Positions 50,001 through 62,439 of a stretch of DNA of 64,000 bases are shown in pieces (position 1 is the first letter of the stretch; each line of letters opens with the position of its first letter). The translations under genes were made by a program, and so were the position numbers. The notes below the pieces were generated by a model. The model was not told the DNA's origin. It ran no database searches and was given only the letters and a program-made list of their open reading frames with translations. The stretch comes from Phytoseiulus persimilis (lineage: Eukaryota > Arthropoda > Arachnida > Mesostigmata > Phytoseiidae), in assembly GCA_037576195.1 (NCBI GenBank), contig CM075102.1, positions 16,984,745-17,048,744 on the forward strand, in the 5' to 3' direction.

Positions 50001-53000
50001 TAGATTGAATCATTTTGACTTGATCATCACAACCTACGGGGTCCTGAGAAAAGAAATCTACCACGCCAATGTGACGTCAGGTGAACGGCCGCGATATTGA
50101 ATCGACGTGTTTCATCGCTTTCGTGGGTCCTAGTATTTTGTCCCGAAGCTCGTCTTCAGACTCTTTTGGATGGTTTCACTCCCGCCAATGGTCTAATGCT
50201 CTCTGTCCACTAACAGTCCCTGAAGATGGCCAACGCAAACTGCGGACCCCAAAACGGCACAAAGCGCTGCCGTCGCCTTTAGTGTCGGCGGAGTTCTGGA
50301 GAGTGGCTCTTGACGAAGCCCAAATGGTAGAGTCGTGCACGGTGAAAGCGGCTCAGATGGTATTGCAGATACCCGCTGTTAACAGGTGAGCTGACGAATT
50401 CAGCGAGAGTTGGCTAGAGATTTCGAACGCAGAATCGGTCGTCGTCTCAACGTTCCCCAATGATGATTCCGCAGGTGGTGCGTCACCGGGACACCGATTC
50501 ACAAGGACTTGGATGATCTCTTCGGCTTGTTTGTTTTTCTGCGAGTTTCCCCGTACGATGAACTTCTCTGGTTCAGGGAGCTCATCCTCAAGCCGTACTA
50601 TTCGGGCGACACGAGCAGGCTGGTGAAAATAATGACCAAGTGTTTCCGACGGATGAGCAAGAAAGAAGTCTGGGAGCAGCTGAATCTGCCACCGCAACAC
50701 ACACACATGAACGAATTGCAATTTTCGCCGGCAGAAGAAGTCTTTTACAAGTCACAAACTATCATTTGTTACGAAGATGCGTTCAAGGTTGCGAAGAGAT
50801 TCCGGGAGCTCGCCGTTTTCTCCAAAATGCCAAGGTTCGTAACATCGGGGAAATCGGCAAGAGAGCAAGAATGTACTCTTCGTCAATTCGGAATAGCACT
50901 GCCAAGTCCGCCAAAGAATCACACACTTAGAGAGTACCCTCCGCGCTCTTGAATTGCTAAGCGAATACACAGGCGCTCCGCCGATCATCGAATTTGTTTC
51001 CGGGAATACTTTCAATTTGATTTGCAAAGACTCCAAAATCCAGGTCGGACGTCATCAAACTCATGGAACCTCTCAAGAGGCTGCGGCTCGCGTGTTCCCA
51101 CCCAAAAGCGGTGCGTGGCTCGGAGATTGCCCTCAAAAAAGCTTCCTACACTATGGAAGATTTGCTCTCTGCGTTGATTAAGTAAGTTTGAAGCTTTTCA
51201 ATCAGAGTACGCTCTGCAACACACACTAGGGAGCCGGAAGACTGATCGCTCACCATCTGTGGGGAACTTACTCCGCAGGCGTTCCGTTCGGGAGGCTGAA
51301 GAAGCGCAGAGACGAATCATCTCTTCTCTGAACGGTTTGGCCGGTTTGGCTCTGCTGCGACGCGAGACTCTGGTTGCCGCAGACTATTATCGCCAGGTTT
51401 GTCCTCGTCGATGTTCCCGATCTTCACGTCACGAATCGTAGAACGAAAGAAGGTGGAGTGAGGAATAATACCATATCACCCATCAGGTTCTCTGGTCGAT
51501 CTCTTACTATGCGGGGAACTTGCGAGCGGATCCTCTTCAACAATTCCACACATACGTTAATCTCGCCGCCTTGATAGGTCTGTCTGAGTACGAAAACCAT
51601 TGAGATCCAATAATGTCTATGAGCCGTTTGAGATTGCATTTTTCAAAAGATACATCGAATCATTCCTCGCGTTGTTCTCGCAGAAGACAACGACCAACAG
51701 GTGCGAGCGGCAGGAAACCTCTCGTCGGGGAGATGGAATCCTCTCGAATCAGCCGGTCAATCCAGCTATGGTGTACGAGACGTCACGTCCGAATGGCAGG
51801 GTGATCAATTCAATCCCGTTCCGATGATCCCAAGAGCAACAGGGGACGATAAGCTTATGGAACACGCGTACCAGGTGAGCCCAGTTCTGGATTAGACATC
51901 CCATCATAGCTCCTCCAGTGGATCCGTTGTGAGATACGTTTCCAGAAGATTCGCTCGTTTCGATTCTGGCGCCACGGAAAAATCGAGGGGAAGAGTCAGA
52001 AATCGCGTTCGCGTGCAATCATAGACTGCTCTGCATACTCCTGAGCACCACCGGTCCCCGTTGATTTGTTTTCACGTCAAGCGTTTTTCCCATACTCTAA
52101 AAACTGCTGAGAAGGAGATCTCAGAGCTGTGTCCGGGATCGGTTTCGAAGTTTCGCCTCTCGAGAAGACTGACTGCGCTTAGAACTTATCAGGGGATGTT
52201 CAGGGCGCAGGGGCTCGATACCGTAGCTGACGCCACCGTTAGAAAATGGATCACTAGTTTCTGAACCGAGACGAATGGGAGTGTTTTTCGCGCCCTTCCC
52301 ATAGTGCACCAACTGATGGCCGTCTCTCCCGATAGCTGAAGAGCTTGCTCGGTGGGAATACTTTCAAGATTTTGGGGGGTGAAGCAAAACACCTGTGTAA
52401 CCTCATCGCGCATGAACACGAGGTAATATGGATTCGGGAAGTTATGCGGAAGATGGACAAAGGTCACTGCCAACGAGTTCGTTCAACCTCTCCAGCAGCG
52501 CTCATTCCGATTGAGAGCTGTCCAGGATTGTGCAAAGAGCTCGCGACATAACCTGATAGTAGGAGGTCGCCAAATGTGTCGCTCTCAAGCCTCAGAGTTG
52601 TATTGACCTCTTTTCGTTCCCCACCCGAAACAGGTACGGGATAAATACTTGTCGAAGTATGCGGGACAGCAACGGCAGGCGATGCTCATGGTCACAAACT
52701 ATCGAAACGATCTGCAGAAGTTGAGCGAGAAGTTCAGATTGACGAATGATGAGAAGTGGTACATTTCTTTCATCGATGAGCTCCAAGTGAGAGGTTTGTC
52801 TAAATTCGTCCCTGGCTCTCTGTGTGATGCGATGAGGTACTTTCGAAGAGATAGAGGTATCAATGAGAGCGGGAGGCATGAGCCGCGATCGGAAGGTTAC
52901 CAGAATGACTTGAGAGGCTCTTCAAGGCGACGGTGAACGTTTGGTCCAGAAGCTCAAGGAACATCTGATGTTGAATAAAGGAGCTTACGGCGTGTGCCTG

Positions 53001-55400
53001 TTCAACAGGTAGGCTTTCTCTTCCCACACAGCTTAACTTGGGTCCGATTCCATGATCCATTCCTAACCACCTCCACAATCTTTCTGCTCCCTCTTGGACA
53101 GTGAGCTGCAGTCGAATAATTGTTCGTTCTCGTCAGATTCACAGACTGCAACGGTCTCAAGTATCTCGTTCAAAATCAATTGGATGTTCTGTACGAGAGT
53201 CGAGGAAGTCTCATAAAAGTCATCGATCAATTCACGACGGAACCCTCCAAGGTACGCTTTTGAGATGCAGTTCGTCGCGTTCGGTCATCATTACGCCCTA
53301 ATCCGGATTCGACAACGCTCACCTTTCTACAGGAAGACATCCAGGCCGCGATATCGTGTCATCTGCGTCCAGTGAAGAAGAAGCGACCACGATGTCGATA
53401 TTGTTTGGTTCAAGACATACTGGTGGCGTACGAGAGCAAGTTGTTCTCGAGCGATCCATTGTCCGCGAAAGCTGAAGACAGCGACGGCGAAGACGCAGTG
53501 AACGACGACGATATTGATGGTCAGGACCTTGCTCGGAATGACGGAGTGCTCCGCAAAGGAACCTGGCAGCTCTCCGACATCGAGAAGATTGTGATATATT
53601 TCGCCTCTTTGGCCAAAACCAATACAAGTACGAAACTTTCCGGTTTGGATTCCGCTTTGTTTCGCTCGAAATATGGCTGAATACGTAACTGATGCACTGC
53701 TTGCAGGGAACGAAAACATCCAGTTCGACAGCAGCGTACATTGTGAATACCTGAGCCTATTGCGGAAAGAGTTCAAGAGTTTCAGCGCTTGCTATCGTAG
53801 AACGAAGGATTACGTAGCTGCTCTAGACGAACTCGAGATGGCGACTCTTAAATTTGAGCTCGCGCCCGCTGACAAAGTGTTCAAATTCTCGGAAAAGCCA
53901 GCTAATGCTGTCCAGTAAGCCTGATTTTCATATATAATACGAACTGGATGATGGGGCGTCGATTTTGTGCTGTAGTCGGGGTCCACCTCCTCGATGTGCC
54001 AGTAGAAGTATGCTCGAAGTCCACCGAGGGAGTTTTTTTGTGGAGTATGCGATACTACATGAGGGGCCGTGGGAGAACTCTGATCCTTTGAATATTGGAA
54101 AGTACAGCGTATATTTTCAAAGCGGGCCGCTCGCGCCCCACGCATATCGCCGCCAAAAGGATTTGGTCTTGGCGAAGCAAGAGCGTCTTCCATGCGAGTT
54201 CCAACTGGGTGGAGGTCTTTCTCATTCTGGTTACGACATTTTTCAAATTTCCAGTCTCTGGGAGATCGATGCCCACGCTTCGCGTCTCCATTGTGACAAG
54301 AAACTCGGAGAAGAAGATCTCTGTAAATCCCTCCGTCAGCTTGTTTATTTGAGGTGAGAACCTGGAGTCGCTGAGCAAGTTTCTCATCTCATTCTCCGAG
54401 TCTGTAATGATTGTCCCCATGTCCTCTGACAGAACACTGGAGAAAGCCAACTCTCTCACAGAGGGATCAACTGAAGAGTGTCCGACGTGCCGTTCTGCGC
54501 TGGGTGAACGCTGGAGAGTGTTCCACTGTGGACACAACATTTGCATCGAATGTCTCCAAATGCTCATCAAGACTCAGTGCCCCGTAGGGCGGACCCAGAC
54601 AACTGTGCGGGTGCAGTGCCCGATGTGTAGAGTTTATTCGAAACTCGAGGACATATTTCAAGTCGATACACGGAAGAAAGAGAACGAAGCTTCAACGTTC
54701 AAGGTAGGCAAGCTTCTTAACTTCCGAGAGGGATGGAGCTGACAAAGCCACCCATCGAAGTAGTTCAGCGGGTCGACTCAGAACTCGACGCCTCTTCGAG
54801 CTCCCGCCCGGATTTCTTTACTCACGCTCCGAGGGTTTCCAGGTGGTCGGCAGCTGGTCATCGAAAGTGACAGGAGTAGTGGAGAATCTGATCAGGATCA
54901 GGAGTCAAGACCCTTCGATGAAATGTGTGGTTTTCTCGCTATGGCCATCTGTTCTGCTCATATTCCAGAAGGCATTCGTTGAAAACAACATCAGCCACGT
55001 CCTCGTTGCATCGGAAAATCAACTCCAACGCAACTTGAGATCTTTTAAGAAAAATCCGAACATCTCCGTTCTGCTCATGCCCATCAAACTCGGTTCCAAA
55101 GGTTTGAACTTGACAGAAGCTTCGCACATGATCCTCATTGAGCCCCTCCTCGATTCGGGGGACGAGCTCCAGGCCCTCGGAAGAATTCATCGGATCGGTC
55201 AGCAGAAAGAAACTCACGTCCATCGGTTCGTTGTGAAGAATACCATTGAAGAGAAACTCATTCAGTTCACCAAAGGCGGTAAAAACGAAGGGACAGAAAA
55301 CGTCGAGAAGGAGGAGGAGAGCTTCACGGTTGGAAAGATGCTGTCTCTTCTCACTCAAGAGAGAGACCGCTACACGGACAATGTCCTCAGTTCTCTGTGA
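47051..55400 (+). CDS. SHPRH: SHPRH, SNF2-family ATPase / RING E3 ubiquitin ligase
   Basis: Rad5-type enzyme that polyubiquitinates PCNA at stalled forks. Exons: 47051-47106, 47773-48232, 48412-48655, 48745-48863, 48956-49101, 49232-49373, 49529-49603, 49695-49829, 49921-50080, 50217-50385, 50475-50834, 51044-51181, 51279-51396, 51487-51577, 51684-51874, 52634-52793, 52927-53008, 53137-53251, 53333-53627, 53707-53914, 53976-54353, 54433-54703, 54843-55400; phases agree, 1556 residues (human 1683). Motif Q/I: DYQREAVAWM and GGILADEMGLGKT; motif II LDEAQMVE; motif III WCVTGTPIHKDLDDLFGL; RING CPTC...CGHNICIEC...CPMC; motifs V/VI LGSKGLNLTEASHMILIEP and LGRIHRIGQQKETHVHRF. The RING interrupts the two helicase lobes as in human. 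The linker-histone H15 domain is absent and the PHD is reduced. Exon 1 (MESDRDQRG...) rests on phase and similarity; exon 53976-54353 is partly atypical. Confidence 0.93.
51875..52633 (+). other. Longest internal SHPRH intron (759 nt)
   Basis: Apart from intron 1 (666 nt) the other SHPRH introns are about 55-210 nt. This one contains a 67-codon plus-strand ORF (52061-52264) and a 94-codon minus-strand ORF (52189-52473). Neither matches the SHPRH family or any domain I recognise. The flanking exons align directly with consecutive parts of human SHPRH, so nothing in between is needed. Confidence 0.5.
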
Positions 55401-55445
55401 GCTGATTTCGTTCGACTTATCTGAACATATGTGACTGCGTTTGCT

Positions 55446-55451
55446 TTTATT
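55446..55451 (-). terminator. Poly(A) signal candidate for the uncharacterised minus-strand gene
   Basis: TTTATT on the plus strand reads AATAAA on the minus strand. It is the first such signal to the left of the minus-strand exons and lies inside the SHPRH 3' UTR. Confidence 0.5.
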
Positions 55452-58400
55452 CGCTTACTTGTACAAAGGAGCCTTGTGTCAATAAAAAAAAGTTCCTGCC
55501 CGATTTTACCATTGGATTACCCGTCCGTTGGTGCTGTGAGAAACCTCTGATCCGCCCGGTTGCCCTTGGAGAGGGGAAATCCGGCTGTTGGAACCTCCTT
55601 GGCTCCCTCCTGCCCCTATAGGGAATTGGACGTGCTAGCTCGCGGAGCTGGAGAGAGCGAGAACTCGAGCCCGACTCACCCTGAGCTAACCGAATGTCCA
55701 CATCAACTTCCGTTGTCGCAGACCGGGAATTATAGCCACTCCGAAGGCTGAAGATCCTTCGTGCAATTAAAACCAGTTGCACTTGAGAACAGCGAGAACA
55801 CTCGCATCGGGTACAATATATTTTCCGGGAGAAATCGACAAAATCAACGGTCGGTTCGAATTCTCATCCACACCTTCCATCGCACATCGGTATCCTATGC
55901 AGAAAGGCGTTCTCCGGACTTGAACGGTGCTCTCGTCCTGAAAGCAACATTTTGCAGCGGGAGAATGATGTTCCGAGGTTTTCGCTGACTAGGGGTACAT
56001 ACTTGGATGAGAAACATCCGCGACTGACTGTTCCGATGAATCCGCGATCGTAGCGTCGCCGTGCAGGACGCTGAACTCGAGCTGACTTTTCTAATCCTGG
56101 ATCACTTCCTCCGTGGGGTGGCTAAACTTTTGTCATGCGACCGCGAGTCTTGCAAAAACTCCCGTCTCAAAATAGGCTGGAAAGACAGCAATCAGACTTC
56201 GTTATATGGAGAGTAGGGGTGAGGAGACGATCGGAGGCCAGTTGGCTGAATTCATCGACTGCAGAAGAGCAGCTCATTCGTTCTAGAACCGTTCTCATAT
56301 TACTCATGTTGCCACATGAGGACAAAACAACGGGCGTCGGGGAGGGGAACCCAGATTTCCTTGTGAATGCGGTGGACCTAAATTGCGGGACGAGAACCTT
56401 CAAGGCCGCGGGAAGAGCCGCGTCGGAACCGAAAAGCAGAGCGGTGTCGTGCTCAATTCTGGCGGGCTTGAGCAGACTGAGAGGATTCATAATTGCTCGC
56501 GCGATCGTAGTGTGATGCGTTCGTTAGATACTTCCGCACTGCGAAACCCGAGAATCGTGACATCAAACACCTCTCCAAAGTACCGATTCCAGAAGTTGGA
56601 CCACTTCTCGTGGAAATCCTGGCGAATCGGATGATTGACACTGACATACGCTGCAAGCAGCCAACATCTGCTATAAATCCGTATTGAAAACGCTTTCATG
56701 CTCGAGAGCTCAGGGGATATGTTCAGCGAACGAACCGTCTTCTCGCTCGTCAATCTATTTTGTGTGGTTCTCTAATATTACCGGCTCCTATCCAGTCGAC
56801 AAAGAGGCAAAATGCCTATCGGATCGCAAGAAAAGTCAAAATTCTGGAATGGGCTTCTTCAGGCATTTATGGGAGCTTGCCTGAGCGTCTAATCTCTAGT
56901 ATTCATGATCGGCCCTCGACCCCCCTTGTCCAAGGAGTGGAAAAGAAGAGAGATGCTCTCAGAAAAGGAGAGAGGTCGGCGTTAGCTTCAGGCGTGTTGT
57001 GGTCCCGGCGGCTATGGGCTACAATGAGATCATTGACATTGTTCACGTAGCTAAGTTAAGGAAGAAAACTGTTGGTTTGGCGCCATGTTCAGTTCTGTAG
57101 GAATAAAAAGTGAGACCCTGAAGGTCTAGATACTCGAACTTCACGAAGAACATCTGGGGACAGCTCGCGTGAGCGGTATGAATAGACACTCGACAAATCC
57201 TGTCGATCGAGTAGCTCGAGACCCTGATTCAGCGTCTCAGAATTCCTCCAAATTATGCGGCGAAAACGTTGCAGTCTCTCCCAACCAGGACGCAAGCGGT
57301 CGTGCAGGATCACTGCAGCGCAACGTTCAAAAGTGATCTACTCACCAAGTCCTCTGATCTCTCCGCCATTGTATCTTGCATAAGATGTGTCATAATTTTG
57401 GCGCTACTGGAACTTATTTTTTTTCAGAAATCACATCGCCCAAAATCCGAACTGGATTTGAATCGTTACCACCGCTCAAAAGTGCACGAATATCATCCGT
57501 GGCAAGAACGCTTCTCTTCCCAAGAAAAGCAGCATCGTAAACACCAGTGTACAACGAATGTGACCATCAGCCTTCGATTGGCGTGGTTGACGAATGCGTT
57601 CGACTTCTCAAAAGTCGAGATTCTATCGATGAGATCGACGAAGATTGTCGAGGATTTGTTCCGACTTGGATCGCTCTACGGAGTCTTGACATCGATCAGA
57701 TGAGCAATGAAGAGCGAGTTTTCTCCCGACGTGAATGATTCGAACGGCTCCTCCAAGGAAAATTCTAGGCGATGGAATCGAAGTCAGTCTTAGGTCTTGG
57801 TTGAATGGTGGCTGATTGTTGGCAATGGTATAATCGTCTCATTTCGTTGGGTGAAAGTTTTGAGCGTCACCGATCGATGTTCACGAATCTTCACTCTTCA
57901 AGAGCCCCGCTTTCACCTGAACCAGGTTTTCAGTTTCCGGAGTCAGCTACGGTACAGGGCAGAACCTCGATTTTATGATTACTCTATCTGAGGACCTCGA
58001 TTCTATGAGCTTTTCCCGATTGGTTGGTGATTCCTCATAGTGACGGGAATTTTAAGTGAAATTCGTGGTTACCATTCATTCTGGTCACAGACACCATCAG
58101 AGTAACAGTTGTTTCCAAGATCTCGAGTTCTTGTAATCGAGGTCCTGTAATCGGAACTGTATCAGCTCTCTGGAATCTACATGGATGCATGAAACTCTGA
58201 AGAACATATGATAATAGTTTGTTGAACACTATCGTCTTCGTGTGACAGCGTCTTCCCGGTCCAAACGACACACGAGCATTTCGGAAAGCTGAGTCCTGCC
58301 TCCGTTCGAATAACGAACCGAGTATCGTCTTTGCCATCAGAAATATTCTTGCGGGAGCAGAGTCACTGAATTCGAGAAGTTTACGGAAAGCGATGCATGT

Positions 58401-61079
58401 GTGAGTTTGATGTCCCTAATGCAGTATGAAACCACGCGATCAATTCATTGCTTCGTATATGCACCGTCCAGCTTCGCTGAATGGGCCCGTGGTGAATGAT
58501 CAATAGCGGTAGTATTTGTGGGAAACAAGCTCGGGCCCCTCCCTAAGTCCCTCTCCACTTTGTGCTGGCGATAGCCGCCAGATGCCGCCACGATGCCGTG
58601 GTCCCCCGTCCCTTCTCCCTTCTGATCGCGGGGAGTCCACGAGCAGCAGCAGCAGCCGCGCCACCAGCAACGGCGTATAGGCAAGCAAGCCAGTCGGCCG
58701 AGCAGACAGATAGACGGCCAGCCAGTCGGGCAGGCAGCCAGTGAGGCAGGCAAGGTACGGGGCGCGACTGCGGAGGAATCTCCGTAACTCTGTTGTGACG
58801 TTCTGATAGATCCGTGAGCGTATTTTGTGAGTTCGATTCGACAGTGAACGGTTTTTCGAACAGCTGTTTTGCTCAGCGAGAGCCGCGTGACTAGCGGTTC
58901 CAGAGAGAGCGCAGAGGAGTGCCAGCCAGGAAAAAGTTGCCGGTACGAAGTGCACCCAGTGAAAACGGATACTACTCGATCTTGTTCAAGAGCAGAGGCC
59001 AAGATGAGGTTTGTTGACGACTTTAGAGAGCATGGGGAAATCACAGCATCAACTCGGAGAAATGTCGTAGTTAGCTAGAAAGACTGAACTTCAACATCTC
59101 TGTCGCCTGTACTCGACATACCAGTGCGATGTTCGAGAATCAAAACAGCCCACTCCGCACATGTTACTCGCAACTGAGAGCGATCCAGTTTCTCGTTAAA
59201 TAGACTTCTCGGAATGCTCGTCAATGGGTTTTCGAAACGGAACTCAACAAGTCGGATTGTCACTTCCGCCTTGAGTGGAGCGAAGCGGAGAAACATGGTT
59301 CTGATCCGAAGTCCGGGACAAACTAGGCGCGGCCTCCCTTCGGATTCCCGAAGCGAGCTGAAAGCAAGACGAACAAATTCCCAACAAGTGTCAACAACAG
59401 GGAAACAGGTGCACATAGATAGTTCTGGGGATGAGGGAACCGGCACTCGATCCAAAGGACTCAACTCGATGTGATATCGTCAATCAAGATTACACCTCGA
59501 ATCAGCTGTTGATGCGACGGAGGATTTGGAAGAACGATTCTACAAAGATTCCGGTGAACTCGTAGGGTAATAGAATTTCACCGACTGTTAGCGAAGATAT
59601 CTGTCGCTGCCTATCGAGAGAGAAACTCGAACATCGGCTTTCTATCTTCGACGTCGCGGAGGAAGAGAAAATCCGGTTCGTGATATGGGATAGTTGCTGA
59701 TGACAGCGCCCATCATCGATGTTTCTCGAAAGTTTCGGAATGAGTTCTACGCGTCTCGTGATTCCAATCAAGGAAGTCAGCTTAAAGCCGCCGAAAGGAT
59801 GAACTCCGATAGCGAAGCGAAACGCCCCTCTAACGAACCCAAAACCCTCTTCGTGGAATCGGGACTGCTCTGTCTTTCTAATCTTCAGTTGGAGCGCGAG
59901 TCTAATTGCCAGAGCCTGAGTCCACGAAAAATGTTGTTTCAGGTTACCATCTGCTGCTTTGAATTAGATGTGTAACACTGTGGGTCATATGGGGTTGGAA
60001 AACCTGGGGAGGGAGAGAGAGGTCAGAGTAGGGTGCCAGCCCCCACAGACAGCTTATGACAACGACAGCGATGATGAATCAGATGTGTTCATTCCCCAGA
60101 TCCATACTCATGCACCTTTTTTTGTCGAATGCGGGGTCTATGTGTTCCTGACGCTTTCCATCAGCAAGTTACGAGCTGTATATGTGAATCTCTCCAGGTT
60201 CATTCCTTGAAACCGGAAACGGGAGCCCTGATGCTGCAGCACTCCGTGTTCGCTTGCGTTCAAAACACCTGCAATTCTTCTTCCATCCCTGTTCTCTAAC
60301 GGTATTCTGATTGATCGTTCGAAATCTTCCCCTCTCGTTGAAATCTTCAACCATTGCATGGAACTACTCGTCATGCTCGAACCCATTCCATAGAATCGGT
60401 CAGCTGCGAGTTTCAAATATTGAGACTCAGATTCGATCAGAGTCGCTTGCAGGGACGGGAAATTCTGTCATCTCGACAAACTGCTGATTAGTCGTTACCA
60501 CGGAATCGGTTGTGGTGAGCCTTGGATCTCGGGTGGTTTGTCCACTGCCGCTTTCAGCTCGACGCCCGCCTCGAGTTGAATGGTCGTCGAGCTCCGTGAG
60601 TGTTGGTGTTTTCGCGTTTTATTGCGCTTCTTTTTTTTTTGACGTTACCAAAGACTTTCGACAAGTCGGCGTGTCCCTGAAGTGTTTTACCAAAGTTAGA
60701 CGTTTCAGATGAGCGCCTTCCCCCTCACTCATACTGTTCGTTCGAACGAGTCAGATCGCAAACCACAGAGCTAACGTCAAGTTGTTTCTACAAGTCTGAG
60801 CGCCGCAACGTTTCGTTGAATGAACTCCGCTCTACCTGCGCTTCGGCAGGTATCCTTCTGTGTTAAATCGGCAGACGAGCTATCATGGGGTTCCTCGTAC
60901 GCTTATCAGAAATGATTGTCATTTCTGAGCGAGATATGTGTAGGTACGTCAACGACTAGATCATTTATCAGATCGGTCAGGTCCTGCGGTCTAAACTCCT
61001 CGGTCGATAGCGAAACCTTCCCCCACGCATGCTGGAATTCGAGCCGAGAGCTGATCGCGTTCACAGATGATCCGCTCAT
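55452..61079 (-). CDS. Uncharacterised multi-exon gene (partial model)
   Basis: I do not recognise this protein. A start exon, 61079-60948, encodes 44 residues (MSGSSVNAISSRLEF..., in-frame TGAs just upstream) and ends in phase 0. A second block has agreeing splice phases: 60445-60269, 59696-59633, 59357-59122, 58144-58073, 57312-57117, 57050-56921, 56754-56736, 56650-56548, 56476-56398. At least one exon between the first and second blocks is missing, since phases differ (0 versus 1). Together about 400 residues are visible. The middle is rich in beta-type alternating hydrophobics (VTIRLVEFRFENPL) and the later part in aromatic/basic helices (WERLQRFRRIIWRN; HEKWSNFWNRYFGE). No transmembrane helix or known motif is seen. 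The 3' end is unresolved; possible last coding pieces lie at about 56280-55500, where one frame is Arg/Gly-rich and another Gly/Ser-rich. The 977-nt intron 59121-58145 contains a promoter-like repeat tract. Confidence 0.5.
55481..55486 (+). terminator. Poly(A) signal of SHPRH
   Basis: AATAAA followed by an A run, 81 nt after the SHPRH stop. Its cleavage site would lie right of the minus-strand signal at 55446-55451, so the two transcripts overlap tail to tail. Confidence 0.75.
58600..58760. repeat. CAG run plus GGCA/GCCA 4-nt-period tract
   Basis: Four AGC units at about 58635-58650, then degenerate 4-nt units (GCAA, GTCG, GACA, GCCA, GGCA) through 58755. Similar tracts occur near 7553, 9350, 10855 and 30680. 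It sits in an intron of the uncharacterised minus-strand gene. Confidence 0.6.
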
Positions 61080-62027
61080 CAATCATCACCAACCGCTCAC
61101 GCATGGTGTCGAAGGCCACCTCCCTGACGGTCAATGTCAGGCGGGTATGGACCGTTAGGGGGATGATTATCGAGCTTTTGCCCGTAAATGGTCGCAGAGG
61201 CGAATCCTTTTCCTTGCCTCATTCCGTTTTCACGGCTCCTCGGCCAGTCGCATCCTACCGAAAGCTTCGATCCAGTGTTGGGGAAACTGTTCGCCACGCT
61301 TCTCACTTTCTTTCCTCCTCTCCCAAAAGGCTTGGTAGGCTGCTTGTTCGGTTGAGATAGATTTACTTCATGGCTGATGATGTTTTCATCGCTCTAGAGT
61401 GAAATTCAACAAACAAACGGTCGAGCAAAACCTTTGACTGCCGAAAATCGGGAGGGAACCTTTCTACTCTCTTTGGGAGCGGTTTTTGATTTGCCAAATG
61501 ATTCCGAAGAATACTGCCAAACTGTTTCGTTTGGTGCTGGCGCTAACGATAATAATCGCCTTGATTGATTGGAGGCGGCTGCTCCGGCACTGGATCTGAT
61601 GGGGCACGTACAGAGCCTGTTGGTAATGAACATTCCTCAGGCTCTGATTGTTGATCGAAAGAACGCCGAATGGAAGATCTCTTTGGACAGATGCTACATC
61701 AATAGATGACTGATTAGGTGATGAGCCTGCAAGTTGTGTGAGGTGCTCCTTTGGATCCCCATTCTTTTCGGTTCCTTTTTTGTTGATCTTTTATCTCCAG
61801 GAGACGAACGCGAGCTCTCTGGGAAGTTGTCGAGACCAACTTTCGGAGCTTCTGTTGGAGCATCTCGGCAACATCTGGGCGACGCCGTGCTTGTACGCGG
61901 GACGTCAGCTTGCGAAGACATGGCGACAAGGAGAATGTTTTTGAGCGGGTTATTGTTTCCGAGCTAGCGCACTCGCTCGCTCATTCTGTAGTTCTGCGGT
62001 GATTCTTTGAGCTTGCTAATCTCCGCC
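61080..62027. other. Region with unresolved coding-like segments
   Basis: Upstream of the uncharacterised minus-strand gene. Minus-strand ORFs at 61714-61929 and 61694-61921 overlap in two frames, both charged and moderately protein-like, but without convincing splice sites or domains. It could hold exons of a further minus-strand gene together with 62028-62277. Confidence 0.25.
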
Positions 62028-62277
62028 TCATCCATGACTCGTGCTTTCTGGGATGATTGCGACGGCGCGCCGCCGATTCTTCGACGGAGTTGAGTCACTT
62101 GTTATCTCGGCGACTTTTGGTGAAACGAGCGTGAGCTGAGATTTTTTCTCTTTTTTGAGACTCGAGTTGATCAGTTCTGGAGAAATGTCGAGTTTGCTCA
62201 CTGCCGACAGCATTTCCGTCGAATCGGTTGCGAGACACCATTCTGATAATAACCTTTCAAGTCCGAACTCCAATTCT
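62028..62277 (-). CDS. Candidate terminal coding exon of an unidentified minus-strand gene
   Basis: A very strong minus-strand acceptor (long T run then GTCAG) precedes an 82-codon open frame that ends in TGA at 62028. The translation is amphipathic and acidic first (LEFGLERLLSEW..., then SAVSKLDISPELINSS) and basic later (KKEKKS, KNRRRA). No domain recognised. If real, its upstream exons lie right of 62.3 kb. Confidence 0.35.
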
Positions 62278-62439
62278 GACAAAAAAATGAATCGATAGCA
62301 ACGACGTTTCGGACGATTGTCCCATCCCCTCTTCTTGCTGTGTCCTCCTTGCTCCCCCGGCGGCTCTCTGGCGGATCGTGTCCGGGCCCTGGAGGATCGG
62401 GTTACGTGACGGGGAGCTCGCGATAGTGCTCACCTAAAA

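Noticed and set aside
50836-51043. Coding-looking text between two SHPRH exons
   Set aside because: The flanking exons align gaplessly to human SHPRH when this is removed as an intron, with matching phase 2.
57269-57738. Plus-strand ORFs following a strong T-rich acceptor near 57425
   Set aside because: They run opposite to the phase-consistent minus-strand chain and have no plus-strand partner exons; left open but not called.
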